From Nocardia brasiliensis IFM 10847 (GTDB taxonomy: Bacteria; Actinomycetota; Actinomycetes; Mycobacteriales; Mycobacteriaceae): a DNA stretch of 63,574 nt. Shown here piece by piece: positions 1 through 8,728 of the stretch. The notes under the pieces are model-generated. The model was not told the origin of the DNA. It did not search any database and was given only the letters and a program-made list of their open reading frames with translations. The position numbers and the translations under genes were made by a program. The stretch lies in NCBI RefSeq assembly GCF_000710915.1, contig NZ_BAUA01000117.1, positions 1 to 63,574 on the forward strand, written 5' to 3'. Every line of letters starts with the position of its first letter. Position 1 is the first letter of the stretch.

Positions 1-23
1 CGGTGAACGGGGGCGCCAGATGA
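1..23 (+). CDS. 3' end of a probable mceA gene (partial)
   Basis: Only the last few codons are visible. In one frame they read V-N-G-G-A-R and stop at a TGA at 21-23 that overlaps the ATG of mceB at 20. Every later gene pair in this operon is joined by the same kind of overlap, and mceA normally lies directly upstream of mceB. Identity is therefore inferred from position; there is too little protein to recognise. Confidence 0.4.
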
Positions 24-1048
24 TGAGACGCTCTGGCAAGGCACTGATCGGCTTCAGCCTCTTCGCTGTTCTCGCCGTTGTGCTCACCTACACCATCTGG
101 TCCACCCTGCAGCGATCGGTGTCCGGTGACACCGACTCCTATTCGGCGACCTTCTCCGATGTGCTCGGCCTGCGGGTCGGCGACGACATTCGGATGGCGG
201 GCGTGCGGGTCGGCCGGGTGGACGCGATCGACTTCGACGGTGACTACCGCGCGCGCGTCGAGTTCCGCATCCAGCGGCGGCAGCGACTGACCACCACGAC
301 GAAAGCCCTTGTGCGTTACCAGAATTTGATCGGACAGCGCTACGTCGCGCTCGTGCCCGGCGCCGAGGCCGGGCAGGCGGTGCCGAGCGGGTCGGCCATC
401 CCGCTGGAGCGCACCGAACCGTCGTTCGACGTGTCCGGGCTGCTGTCCGGGTTCGAGCCGTTGTTCAGCGTGCTGCAACCGGATCAGATCAACGCGTTGT
501 CGGAGACCATGATTCAAGCGCTGCAGGGCAACAATGTGTCGCTGAGCGCGCTGATCACCCAGGCCGCCGAGCTGGCGGGCACCTTCGGGCAGCGGGATCA
601 GATCCTCGGTGACGTGATCAGCAATCTGAGCAGTGTCATCGCCGGCCTCGCGCACCGCAGCGGTGAACTGGAAACCCTGATCACGCAGGCACGTTCGCTG
701 GTCGAGTCGCTCTACGCGCAAGGCGAATCGCTGAAGAGTTCGGTGCAGCAGGTGGCCACCTCGACCGACTCGCTGGTCCAGCTGATCGGTCAGGTGAAGC
801 CCGATATGGCGCGGGCACAGCGTGATGCGACCAGCGGTGTGGCACTGCTGCTGCTCAACGGGGCCTCGTTGGACCAGGCTGCTGTCGAACTGCCGGGCCT
901 GCTCAACGGCGTGGCCAGATTCACCAGCTATGGCGCCTACGGCAATGCCTACATCTGCCGATTGGACGTGTCGCTCTGGGGCGTGCTGCTGCCGCCGGGG
1001 CTGTTCTCCCAGGTCGGCGGCAATTCGCAATCGGAGGTGTGCCGATGA
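20..1048 (+). CDS. mceB: Mce family protein MceB
   Basis: Subunit of an Mce lipid/sterol importer. Mce proteins are thought to form a periplasm-spanning tunnel that carries hydrophobic substrates to a YrbE permease and an MceG ATPase. The 342-residue product has an N-terminal membrane anchor (about residues 8-28) and an MCE/MlaD domain (about 38-115, with the typical F-S-D-V-L-G-L-R-V-G-D and V-R-V-G-R-V-D patterns). A long helical region rich in Leu, Gln and Asn follows. The C-terminal pattern with Y-G and a conserved Cys near the end is typical of MceB. The start could be ATG 20 or ATG 23; 20 gives an ATGA overlap with the preceding frame. The substrate cannot be told from sequence. Confidence 0.9.
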   Translation: MMRRSGKALIGFSLFAVLAVVLTYTIWSTLQRSVSGDTDSYSATFSDVLGLRVGDDIRMAGVRVGRVDAIDFDGDYRARVEFRIQRRQRLTTTTKALVRYQNLIGQRYVALVPGAEAGQAVPSGSAIPLERTEPSFDVSGLLSGFEPLFSVLQPDQINALSETMIQALQGNNVSLSALITQAAELAGTFGQRDQILGDVISNLSSVIAGLAHRSGELETLITQARSLVESLYAQGESLKSSVQQVATSTDSLVQLIGQVKPDMARAQRDATSGVALLLLNGASLDQAAVELPGLLNGVARFTSYGAYGNAYICRLDVSLWGVLLPPGLFSQVGGNSQSEVCR

Positions 1049-2070
1049 GGAATCGTGTCAGCGGACTGGCCGGACGCCTCCGGCTACCCCGCAATCGGCT
1101 GCTGTGGCTGGGCTTGCTCGCGGCCGGATCGGTGCTCCTGCTGCTCGTCGGCTCCAGCGCGTTGTCGCAGGCCAGGCTGGGGGACCGGACGATTCAGGCG
1201 GAGTTCGCACAGGCGGCCGGGTTGCGTGCGGGCGCGTCGGTGGACGTCTCCGGCATCGAGGTCGGTTCGGTGCGCGCGGTAAGGCTGGACGGCGCGAAGG
1301 TCGTGGTGGATCTGCGGGTGCGTCGCGATATCCGGCTCGGTCCCGATGCGCGCGCGGCGATCAAGATGACGACCATCCTCGGCAAGTTGCATGTCGAGCT
1401 GGTGCCGGGTAACGGAAAAGGGCTGCCGGGCAACCGGATCCCGATCGCCAACACCACGGTGCCGTACAACCTGGGCAAGGTCATCCGTGATCCGGTGTAC
1501 AAATCGTCGTTCGAGCGCATCGAGCGGATCGATCCGGCCAAGCTGCGCCAGTCGCTCGATCTGCTGACCCGGCAGATGGGCGATTCGCCGCAGCTCACCG
1601 TCGAGGCGCTGAACAGCATCGGCGCGCTCGCCAAGGTGATCAACGATCGCCGCGACGAGGTCGATGTGCTGTTGAAGAGCATGGACCAGGTGGCACAGCT
1701 GGTTTCGGACAACCGCAACAGCGTGCTGCTGTTGCTCACCCGGGGCGAGGCGATCGGCAATGCGGTGGCGCAGCGCCAGCAACTGCTGAAGTCCTTGCTG
1801 GACAATGTCGCCGAGCTCTCGCGGCTGCTGCAGGAGATGGGGCTGGAGAACAACGATCAACTCGGCCCGCTGATCCAGAGCCTGAACACGATGTCCGAGG
1901 GCTTGGAAAAGAACCGGGACAACCTCGACTCGCTCTACGAGATCATGCCGGTCGCTTTGCGGCAGTTCAACAATGCGCTCGGCAACGGCCCCTATGGCGA
2001 CGTGTGGGCGCCGTGGGTCTTCCCGGACAACTGGCTGTGCTTCGCCGGTGCGGTACAGGGGTGTAACTGA
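1045..2070 (+). CDS. mceC: Mce family protein MceC
   Basis: Third Mce subunit of the same importer, 341 residues. It has a membrane anchor at about residues 18-38, then an MCE/MlaD domain with A-G-L-R-A-G and I-E-V-G-S-V-R-A-V, then a long alpha-helical coiled region. It ends in N-W-L-C-F-A-G. I chose ATG 1045 because a GGAGG at 1033-1037 sits 7 bases before it and it overlaps the mceB stop as ATGA. A GTG six bases earlier (1039) is in frame but sits almost on the ribosome-binding site. Family membership is clear; the paralogue group (mce1, mce3, mce4) is not settled by the visible part. Confidence 0.9.
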   Translation: MRNRVSGLAGRLRLPRNRLLWLGLLAAGSVLLLLVGSSALSQARLGDRTIQAEFAQAAGLRAGASVDVSGIEVGSVRAVRLDGAKVVVDLRVRRDIRLGPDARAAIKMTTILGKLHVELVPGNGKGLPGNRIPIANTTVPYNLGKVIRDPVYKSSFERIERIDPAKLRQSLDLLTRQMGDSPQLTVEALNSIGALAKVINDRRDEVDVLLKSMDQVAQLVSDNRNSVLLLLTRGEAIGNAVAQRQQLLKSLLDNVAELSRLLQEMGLENNDQLGPLIQSLNTMSEGLEKNRDNLDSLYEIMPVALRQFNNALGNGPYGDVWAPWVFPDNWLCFAGAVQGCN

Positions 2071-3170
2071 TGAAGATAGGTACTTTATGCAAAACGGCGG
2101 TGCTGTGCTGGATCGCCGCGATCGCGTCCGGTTGCTCGCTGCTGCCGGACAGCCTGTCCGGGCTGCCGGACCAGTATCTCGGGGAACATCTGCGGATCAG
2201 CGCCGATTTCGAGAACGTGGCGGGCCTCTACGCGGGTAACGATGTCGCGATTCTCGGCGTTCCGGTCGGCCGGGTGGACACGGTGACCGCGCGGGGCAGC
2301 TATGTCGAGGTCACCATGTCCATCGACAAGAACGTCAAGGTGCCCGCGGATGCCATCGCGGCGCTGGTCTCCCCGCAGCTGATAACCAACCGGCACGTCG
2401 AGCTGGCGCCCGCGTATGAAGGCAGCGGACCGGTGCTGGCCGACGGGGCGCACATCCCGCTCGAGCACACCAGGACCCCGGTCGAACTCGACCGCATCCT
2501 GGACAATTTCGACCAGCTCGGCAAGGCGTTGAAGGGGGACAACGAAACCGGGCCGATGGCGAGCCGGGTGCTGTTCCCGCTGCTGGACGGCAACGGCGAC
2601 AAGCTGCGGCAGACGCTGGACGCGATGTCGGCCGCCTTCGAGGTCAGCCTGGCCAACGGCGACCAGATCTCCAACACCATCGTGAAACTCAACGAGATCA
2701 CCCAGATCATCGCCGAGAACGACCAGACGGTAAGGGATTTCAGCGGGCGGCTGACCGAGCTGGTCGAATTGATGGGCGCGCAGGCTCCGGGTCTGCAGGC
2801 GGTGCTGACCCAACTGAACGATTTCGTCACCAACACCTCCACCGTGGTCGGCGCGAACCGGGACCAGTTGCTCGGCGCGCTGACCCGGTTCACCGCGCTC
2901 ACCGGGCAGATGCGCGCCAACGCCCGCTCGGTCACCGAGATCGCCGACGTCACACCACTGTTCTTCCAGAATCTGGACAACGCGACCAGCAAGGAACATC
3001 AGGCACTGCGGTTGCACGGCCTGCTGGACAAAGCGGTGCTGGACGGTGAGGCGCTGTCGGTGTTCTGCGAGCGGGTGCAGATGCGCCTGGATGGCTGCCG
3101 CACCGGCAAGATCCAGGACTTCGGCCCGGACTTCGGGCTCACCGCCGCGCTGCTGGGACTCACCAAATGA
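2070..3170 (+). CDS. mceD: Mce family protein MceD with a lipobox-like signal
   Basis: Fourth Mce subunit, 366 residues, start overlapping the mceC stop. The MCE domain (about residues 40-120) carries V-A-G-L-Y-A-G-N-D-V and V-P-V-G-R-V-D-T-V, followed by a long helical tail. The N-terminus is unusual. A short charged start, a hydrophobic stretch and I-A-S-G-C-S (Cys at about residue 22) look like a lipoprotein signal, whereas MceD proteins usually carry a plain membrane anchor and only MceE is the lipoprotein. If this is read correctly, two neighbouring subunits here are lipid-anchored. Product family is certain; the lipid modification is inferred. Confidence 0.88.
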   Translation: MKIGTLCKTAVLCWIAAIASGCSLLPDSLSGLPDQYLGEHLRISADFENVAGLYAGNDVAILGVPVGRVDTVTARGSYVEVTMSIDKNVKVPADAIAALVSPQLITNRHVELAPAYEGSGPVLADGAHIPLEHTRTPVELDRILDNFDQLGKALKGDNETGPMASRVLFPLLDGNGDKLRQTLDAMSAAFEVSLANGDQISNTIVKLNEITQIIAENDQTVRDFSGRLTELVELMGAQAPGLQAVLTQLNDFVTNTSTVVGANRDQLLGALTRFTALTGQMRANARSVTEIADVTPLFFQNLDNATSKEHQALRLHGLLDKAVLDGEALSVFCERVQMRLDGCRTGKIQDFGPDFGLTAALLGLTK

Positions 3171-4249
3171 GCAGGCGTGCGCTGGCGGCGCTGGCGGCGG
3201 CAGGAGTGCTCGCGGGCAGCGCGGGCTGTGCGGTGACGGTGGACAACGTGCCGTTGCCCAAGCCCGGCATCGGTGGTCCCGGCTACACCCTGCACGCGAT
3301 ATTCCGGGACGCGCTGAATCTGCCCGCGAATGCGCACGTCAAGATCGGCGGCACCGATATCGGCATGGTCTCCGCGATCAGCACCACCAACTTCCTGGCC
3401 GACGTGGAAATGCAGATCCGCCGCGATATTCAGCTGCCTCGCGGTACCACCGCCGAGCTGCGGCAGGCCACCCCGCTCGGCGACATGTTCGTCGCGATGA
3501 CTCTACCGTCGAAGCGCGACAGCGCCGAGCTGCTGCGCCCGGGCGACACCATCGCGCCCGAGCACACCGCGACCGGCGCCTCGGTCGAACAGCTGATGAT
3601 GTCGATCTCGTTGCTGCTCAACGGCGGTGGGCTCAACCAAGCCGCCCGGATCACGAGCGAGATGAATTCCATGTTCGGCGGCCGCGCCCCGGAACTGTCG
3701 CATCTGATCACCGAGCTGACCGACGTGCTGAGCGCGCTGAACCGGCGCACCGCCGACGTCGACAGCGTGCTCACCGGCATGTCCACGCTGACCGGCGAAT
3801 TGGCCAGGCGCAAGCAGGAATTGGGCGCCGCCGCGGATACGTTCCCGCCGCTGATCGGGCTGGTGGCCGAGAACAACAAGGCCATCGCCGATCTCACCGC
3901 GAAGATCTCGGTGACCATGGCCGCGCTCGGCGACTTCACCGACACCACCGGCCCGGAATTCCTCACGCTGTTCGACAGCATCCAGCGACTGATGTCCGGA
4001 TTCGCGCAGATGGGCGACGATCTCGCGGGCACGCTGGACGGACTGCACGCGGTCTATCCCTCGGTCATGGCCAGCCTGGACGGTCCGACGCTGGCCGTCG
4101 CGGCCACCGTCTCGTACCTGAGCGTCGGCGCGCTGACCGATCCGAAGGGCAGCCGGGCGCCCGAACTCGGTGACGTACCCGCGTTCATCGGCAGTCTGGC
4201 TCAGGTGCTGGAGAAGGTGCTCGGCCGGCTGCAAGGCGGTACGCGATGA
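3167..4249 (+). CDS. mceE: Mce family lipoprotein MceE (LprK-like)
   Basis: Fifth Mce subunit, 360 residues, overlapping mceD by four bases. The N-terminus has an R-R, a hydrophobic core and a clear lipobox (A-G-S-A-G-C, Cys about residue 21). The V-P-L-P-x-P-G-x-G-G-P-G stretch that follows is typical of the LprK/MceE lipoproteins. The MCE domain spans about residues 40-120; the remainder is helical and probably continues the tunnel. In the family this subunit is tethered to the outer face of the cytoplasmic membrane by its lipid. Confidence 0.92.
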   Translation: MSRRALAALAAAGVLAGSAGCAVTVDNVPLPKPGIGGPGYTLHAIFRDALNLPANAHVKIGGTDIGMVSAISTTNFLADVEMQIRRDIQLPRGTTAELRQATPLGDMFVAMTLPSKRDSAELLRPGDTIAPEHTATGASVEQLMMSISLLLNGGGLNQAARITSEMNSMFGGRAPELSHLITELTDVLSALNRRTADVDSVLTGMSTLTGELARRKQELGAAADTFPPLIGLVAENNKAIADLTAKISVTMAALGDFTDTTGPEFLTLFDSIQRLMSGFAQMGDDLAGTLDGLHAVYPSVMASLDGPTLAVAATVSYLSVGALTDPKGSRAPELGDVPAFIGSLAQVLEKVLGRLQGGTR

Positions 4250-5424
4250 CCATTCCGTTGTGGCAGTGGCTGGTTCGCCATCGCATCGCGGTGGCGAATA
4301 TCGGCCTGATCCTGGTGCTGCTGGTCGGCGTCTCCTACCTCGGGGCGGCGGTGCTGCGTATCAACCTGCTGCCGAACACCTATACGGTGCGGGTGGAGTT
4401 GCAGAACTCCGGCGGGCTCGCGGCGAACAACGATGTGAGCTTCCGCGGTGTCCGGGTCGGCCGGGTGACCGAGGTGCGCATCTCCGGTGACGGGGTCGCC
4501 GCGATCGCCGAAATCGACAAGGGCGCACGGATTCCGGTCGGCGGCACGGTGGCGGTGGGCCGGTTGTCGGCGGCCGGGGAGCAGTATCTCGACTTCCGGC
4601 CCGATACCGACAGCGGACCTTATCTCGGCGATGGCGCGGTGGTCGACCGTGCGCGGACCACTGCCCCGGTGACCGTGCAGTCGGTGCTGTCGAGCATGAG
4701 CGGACTGATCGGCGGGCTGAACCCGGGGCGCTTGAACGTGATCGTCGATGAACTGGACAAGGCGCTGGCCGGTGGACCGGATCGGTTGCGCAACATGATC
4801 TCCGGGATCAGCCGGGCGATGGCCGGGCTCACGGAGCTACTGCCGCAGACCAGACAGCTCATCGAGAACCTGCAGGTGATCGCGGAGACGACCGCGCACG
4901 CGCAACCCGATCTGAGCACGCTCACCACCGGGTCCAGCGCGCTGTTCCAGCAGCTCAGCGCCGCCGACGCCGAGGTGCGCAAGTTCCTCGAACTCGGGCC
5001 GGGCCAGCTCGCCACGCTCGGCGGTATCGTGCGCGATACCGAGGATCCGGTGACCAACCTGGTCACCAATTTCGTCGCGATCACCAGGGCCGCCAAACTG
5101 CGCGCGCCCGCCATCGCCGCGCTGTTCCCCGCGCTGCGTGCGGGATCCGCGGCGATCGGTGTACCCGCCCACGACAACGCCTATCACACCCTGATCGACC
5201 CGTGGCCCCGGCCCAGCTGTGACTACGGCACCGTGCCGGTGGTCCCGACGACGAAGACCGTGGATACCCGGGTGCGGCTCTACAACTACTGCACCACCGA
5301 CAACCCGGCGCTGCAGGTTCGCGGCTCCGCGAACGCACCACGACCGAATGTGCCGGACAACGGCTCGGGTCCGCCTCCCGGCGCGACCGGTGACGAACTG
5401 TCCCGTCCGGTACCTGGGAGATAG
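4246..5424 (+). CDS. mceF: Mce family protein MceF
   Basis: Sixth and last Mce subunit, 392 residues, overlapping mceE by four bases. One membrane anchor (about residues 17-38) is followed by an MCE domain with S-G-G-L-A-A-N-N-D-V and V-R-V-G-R-V. A helical region comes next, then a C-terminal part with two cysteines (P-S-C-D-Y and Y-N-Y-C) and a Pro/Gly-rich tail. The Cys-containing C-terminus and the position at the end of the six-gene set are typical of MceF. It ends 11 bases before the next gene. Confidence 0.92.
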   Translation: MTIPLWQWLVRHRIAVANIGLILVLLVGVSYLGAAVLRINLLPNTYTVRVELQNSGGLAANNDVSFRGVRVGRVTEVRISGDGVAAIAEIDKGARIPVGGTVAVGRLSAAGEQYLDFRPDTDSGPYLGDGAVVDRARTTAPVTVQSVLSSMSGLIGGLNPGRLNVIVDELDKALAGGPDRLRNMISGISRAMAGLTELLPQTRQLIENLQVIAETTAHAQPDLSTLTTGSSALFQQLSAADAEVRKFLELGPGQLATLGGIVRDTEDPVTNLVTNFVAITRAAKLRAPAIAALFPALRAGSAAIGVPAHDNAYHTLIDPWPRPSCDYGTVPVVPTTKTVDTRVRLYNYCTTDNPALQVRGSANAPRPNVPDNGSGPPPGATGDELSRPVPGR

Positions 5425-5435
5425 GAGCTCAACCG

Positions 5436-6041
5436 ATGTCCGAGAGCGATGCGGCTGAAGAGTCGAGTGCTGTTACGCCCGGGGAGGTTTCGACCGAGAC
5501 GACGACGTCCGAGCCGAAGCGATGGCGGCTCGGCCGGTCCGGACGGCTTGTCCTCGAGGTGACGGCGGCGGTATTGCTCTGTGCCGCAGTGGCTTCGAGT
5601 GTCGTCTTCTTCGTCCAGAACCGGGGCAACAAGGCCGTGCTCGAGGCCAACGCCGACGCGCGGGCCGCCGCGTGTGCCTACGCGCCGGTCCTGGCGGACT
5701 ACGACGCCAAACAGCTCGACCCGTACTTCGCCGCGGTGCTGGCCGGGGCGACCGGCGACTGGAAGAAGCAATTCGACAGCACCAGTAAGGAATTGCGCGA
5801 GGTGCTGACGCAGGGCGAGGTCGTGTCCAAGGTGAACGACGTGCAGTGCGCGATCAAGACCGGCGACCAGAACTCCGCCGAGGCGATCGTGGTGATCGGG
5901 CAGACCATCACCAGCATGGGCACGCAGGGCAAGCCCGCGCCGGGCCAGCTGTCCATGGTCATGCGCCTGGAGAAGGTCGACGGGCACTGGCTGGTGAACA
6001 AGGTGAACTCGCCGTTGGCCCCGCCGCAGGCACAGCCGTAG
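5436..6041 (+). CDS. Mce-associated membrane protein
   Basis: Small accessory protein of 201 residues that commonly follows mceF. The first 45 residues are acidic and Thr/Ser-rich. One transmembrane helix at about 46-70 follows, and then an extracytoplasmic alpha/beta domain of the Mce-associated (VirB8/NTF2-like) kind, with the pattern D-A-R-A-A-A-C-A-Y before a helix. A GGAG lies about 10 bases before the ATG. These proteins stabilise the Mce complex in mycobacteria; the role here is by analogy. The stop codon directly abuts the stop of the convergent regulator gene, so there is no intergenic space. Confidence 0.8.
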   Translation: MSESDAAEESSAVTPGEVSTETTTSEPKRWRLGRSGRLVLEVTAAVLLCAAVASSVVFFVQNRGNKAVLEANADARAAACAYAPVLADYDAKQLDPYFAAVLAGATGDWKKQFDSTSKELREVLTQGEVVSKVNDVQCAIKTGDQNSAEAIVVIGQTITSMGTQGKPAPGQLSMVMRLEKVDGHWLVNKVNSPLAPPQAQP

Positions 6042-7286
6042 TCAGCCGGATTCGTTGCCGAACAAGACGACTCGCATCAATTGCCCGACCCGCTGCTGCG
6101 AGCAGCAGGGGTCGTCGGAACCGAAGCGCTGACCCAGATCGACCACCAGCGCCAGCGCCGTGTGCACGAGCAGCCGTGCTTCGGCGGCGGACAACCGAGG
6201 GCGCATGCCGACGAGCAGCTTCGCCCACTCCTCGACGTTGAGTCGCTGGATGTTGCGCAGCACCGTCCGCTCGTCCGCGGGCACATTGCTGATCTCGGCG
6301 TAGTACACGAAGGTCAGCTCGCGTTCGGCGAACGACCCCGCTACGTACAGCTCGATCAGCGTCGTGAGCGCCTGGCGCGGACTGTCCGCCGCGGCGACGG
6401 CGGGGCCGATCGCGGCCGAAACCCGTTCCGCGGCACGGCGGAACGCGGCCGCGAGGATATCGCCCTTGCCGCGGTAGAAGCGGTATACCGCCGACGACGC
6501 GGGCAACCCGGCGGCGCTGGCGATGTCCTCCACGCTGACGTTCGGATACCCGCGCTCGTGGAACAGCTCGACGGCGCGCACGAGCAGCAACTCGTGTTTG
6601 AAGGTGAGCGGAATCTCTACTGCCGCAACAGGTTGTTGCTGATCCGTGATCTCGGGCAGGGTGCATGCCGCGATCGCCCGACAGGCGGTGCCGAGCAGCG
6701 CGTGTAACGCGCGCGCCGGCAGCGACACGTGGTGATCGCCGATGCTGCTGAGCGCGCTCAGGACGGCGGCGGACAGCACCGCGCTGTCGGACTTGCCGAG
6801 TTCTGGCCTGGTCGCCGCGATCAAGGCCTTCAGCCGCGAATTCACCATGGCCAGTTGGTCATCGAGGATCGCGGCGTCGGAGTCCTCGAGGTAGCGGCGC
6901 TGCCAGCGCAGCAGCGCGGCGCTGCGCCGGTTCGTGATCGACGAGGCGATCAGCGCGTCGATGACCTGCTCGAGCCGGGCGGTGGCGGACAGTTGCCGTG
7001 CGGTGTCCGGCAGTTGCACCGCGGTCGCGCTGAGTGTGCCGAGTCGCAGCGCCTCCTCGCGGAACAGCGCGTATTTGCTGGGGTAGTGGCGATACAGCGC
7101 GGCGGAGCTGATGTCGAGCCGGGAGGCGATGTCCTCCATGCTCACGCCGTGATAGCCGAGCGATCCGAACGCCTCGGCGGAGACCGCCGCGATCTGTGCA
7201 CGGCGATCGCGGGGTCTGCGCCGGATCGCTCGCGTCGGCGTCCCGTCGGCCGCCTTGTCCGCAGCGCGGCGTTCTTGGGCACCCAT
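6042..7286 (-). CDS. Mce3R-like single-chain double-TetR regulator (paralogue 1)
   Basis: The 414-residue protein contains two complete TetR-type DNA-binding heads in tandem. The first is at about residues 25-75 (Y-H-G-V-S-M-E-D-I-A ... A-A-L-Y-R-H-Y-P-S-K). The second is at about 225-275 (Y-P-N-V-S-V-E-D-I-A ... S-A-V-Y-R-F-Y-R-G-K). Each is followed by a helical ligand domain. This is about twice the usual TetR length and matches the architecture of Mce3R of M. tuberculosis, a repressor of the mce3 operon that acts as a pseudo-dimer. Its position convergent with an mce operon supports a role in mce or lipid-gene control. The ligand is unknown. It is a close paralogue of the next gene, including the N-terminal arm I-R-R-R-P. 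Confidence 0.85.
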   Translation of the reverse strand: MGAQERRAADKAADGTPTRAIRRRPRDRRAQIAAVSAEAFGSLGYHGVSMEDIASRLDISSAALYRHYPSKYALFREEALRLGTLSATAVQLPDTARQLSATARLEQVIDALIASSITNRRSAALLRWQRRYLEDSDAAILDDQLAMVNSRLKALIAATRPELGKSDSAVLSAAVLSALSSIGDHHVSLPARALHALLGTACRAIAACTLPEITDQQQPVAAVEIPLTFKHELLLVRAVELFHERGYPNVSVEDIASAAGLPASSAVYRFYRGKGDILAAAFRRAAERVSAAIGPAVAAADSPRQALTTLIELYVAGSFAERELTFVYYAEISNVPADERTVLRNIQRLNVEEWAKLLVGMRPRLSAAEARLLVHTALALVVDLGQRFGSDDPCCSQQRVGQLMRVVLFGNESG

Positions 7287-7433
7287 GCCGCGATGGTAGC
7301 CGAACCCGATGGCGAATCTGAACAGAAGATCACAAAGAGCGCGGAGTTTGGGGACTTCACCTAGGGATACGTATCGCAGAACGTCCAGAATTTCCGTTAA
7401 CTTATGCGACCGGTTGGTCCGGTGGGCGGCGGT
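7287..7433. promoter_or_regulatory. Intergenic region with palindrome GATACGTATC
   Basis: This 147-base gap lies upstream of double-TetR gene 1. It is visibly less GC-rich than its surroundings and holds a perfect 10-base palindrome, GATACGTATC, at 7366-7375, about 80 bases upstream of the start. It is a candidate operator or promoter element. Because the regulator reads DNA with two different heads in one chain, its site need not be palindromic, so the assignment is tentative. Confidence 0.35.
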
Positions 7434-8678
7434 TCATTCGATCGCAGGCCGCCCGAACAAGACCACCTGCATCAGCAGCCGCACCCGCTCCTGGGCCGCC
7501 ATGGGCTCGTTGTCGAAAGCCCGCCCGAGATCGACGACCAGGGCGAACGCGGCGTGGATCAGGAAACGCGCCTCGGCGGGCGACAATTCCGGGCGCACCT
7601 CGCGCAGCAGCCGCGCCCACTCTTCGACGCTGAGCCGCTGGATGTTGCGCAGCACCGTGCGCTCCTCCGCAGGCACATGCTGGAACTCGGTGAAGTACAC
7701 GAAGGTCAGGGCGCGCTCGGCAAAGGACCCGGCCACGTATTGATCGATCAGAGCGGTCAGGGCGCCCTCCGGGCTGGCCGCGGTCGCGACCGCCGGACCG
7801 ACCGCACCTGAAACCCGTTCCGCGGCACGGCGAAACGCCGCGGCGAGCAGATCGCTCTTGCCGCGGTAGAACCGATACACCGCCGAGGCCGCGGACAATC
7901 CCGCCGCCGTGGCGATGTCCTCCACGCTGACATTCGGGTAGCCGCGCTCGTGGAACAACTCCACCGCTTTGCGCAGCAGCAGTTCGTGTTTGAACGAATC
8001 CGGGATCTCCACCACCGGCTGCGGCTCGGCCGGCCGCACGGCGGGCAGAGTCAGTCCGACGATCGGGTGGCAGGCCGAACTCAACAGCCGGGCAAGTGAT
8101 TTCATCGGCAGCGTGGCGTGGTGATCGGCGATGCTGGTGATCGTGCTGAGCAGCGCCATGCGCAGCACCCGGATGTCGTCCTCGGTCAGCTCCGGACGCA
8201 GTTCGGCGAGCTGGTCGCCGAGCGCGCCGAGCACCGTGAGCTGCTGATCGCTCAGCGTGGTCAGATCCTCCGGCTCGAGATAACGCCCTTCCCAGCGCAC
8301 CAGGGTGATGGCGGTGCGGTTCTCGATCGTGACGGCGATGAGCGAGTCGAGCACCTGGCGCAGGCGCTGCTCGGGCGACCAGGTCGCGGCCTCCTCGGGC
8401 AGCTGAACCGACTCGGTCATTACCCGGCCCACCCGCAGCAGTTCCTCGCGGAACAGCGCGTACTTGCTGGGATAGTGGCGGTACAGCGCGGCCGAGCTGA
8501 TGCCGAGACCGGAGGCGATGTCCTCCATGCTCACGCCGTGGTAGCCCAGCGAGCCGAACGCGGCGGCCGAGGCCGCGGCGATCTGCGCCCGGCGATTCTT
8601 CGGCCTGCGCCGGATCTCCCGGGGTGCCGAGTCGCCGGTGCTCGCCTTACGCGCCGTACGGCGATTGTCGACACTCAT
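7434..8678 (-). CDS. Mce3R-like single-chain double-TetR regulator (paralogue 2)
   Basis: Second double-TetR protein, 414 residues when started at ATG 8678. The two helix-turn-helix heads lie at about residues 25-75 and 225-275, with nearly the same recognition-helix sequences as paralogue 1. I chose this start because its N-terminus then aligns residue for residue with paralogue 1 (M-S-V-D-N-R-R against M-G-A-Q-E-R-R). In-frame alternatives are ATG 8687 and a GTG at 8732 that overlaps the P450 stop as GTGA. The gene directly follows the P450 on the same strand and is probably co-transcribed with it. It arose by gene duplication; target and ligand are unknown. Confidence 0.84.
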   Translation of the reverse strand: MSVDNRRTARKASTGDSAPREIRRRPKNRRAQIAAASAAAFGSLGYHGVSMEDIASGLGISSAALYRHYPSKYALFREELLRVGRVMTESVQLPEEAATWSPEQRLRQVLDSLIAVTIENRTAITLVRWEGRYLEPEDLTTLSDQQLTVLGALGDQLAELRPELTEDDIRVLRMALLSTITSIADHHATLPMKSLARLLSSACHPIVGLTLPAVRPAEPQPVVEIPDSFKHELLLRKAVELFHERGYPNVSVEDIATAAGLSAASAVYRFYRGKSDLLAAAFRRAAERVSGAVGPAVATAASPEGALTALIDQYVAGSFAERALTFVYFTEFQHVPAEERTVLRNIQRLSVEEWARLLREVRPELSPAEARFLIHAAFALVVDLGRAFDNEPMAAQERVRLLMQVVLFGRPAIE

Positions 8679-8728
8679 GTCGGACATCGTACTGATCTGC
8701 GCTGGTGGGAAAGGCCATGCCTCGGTGC

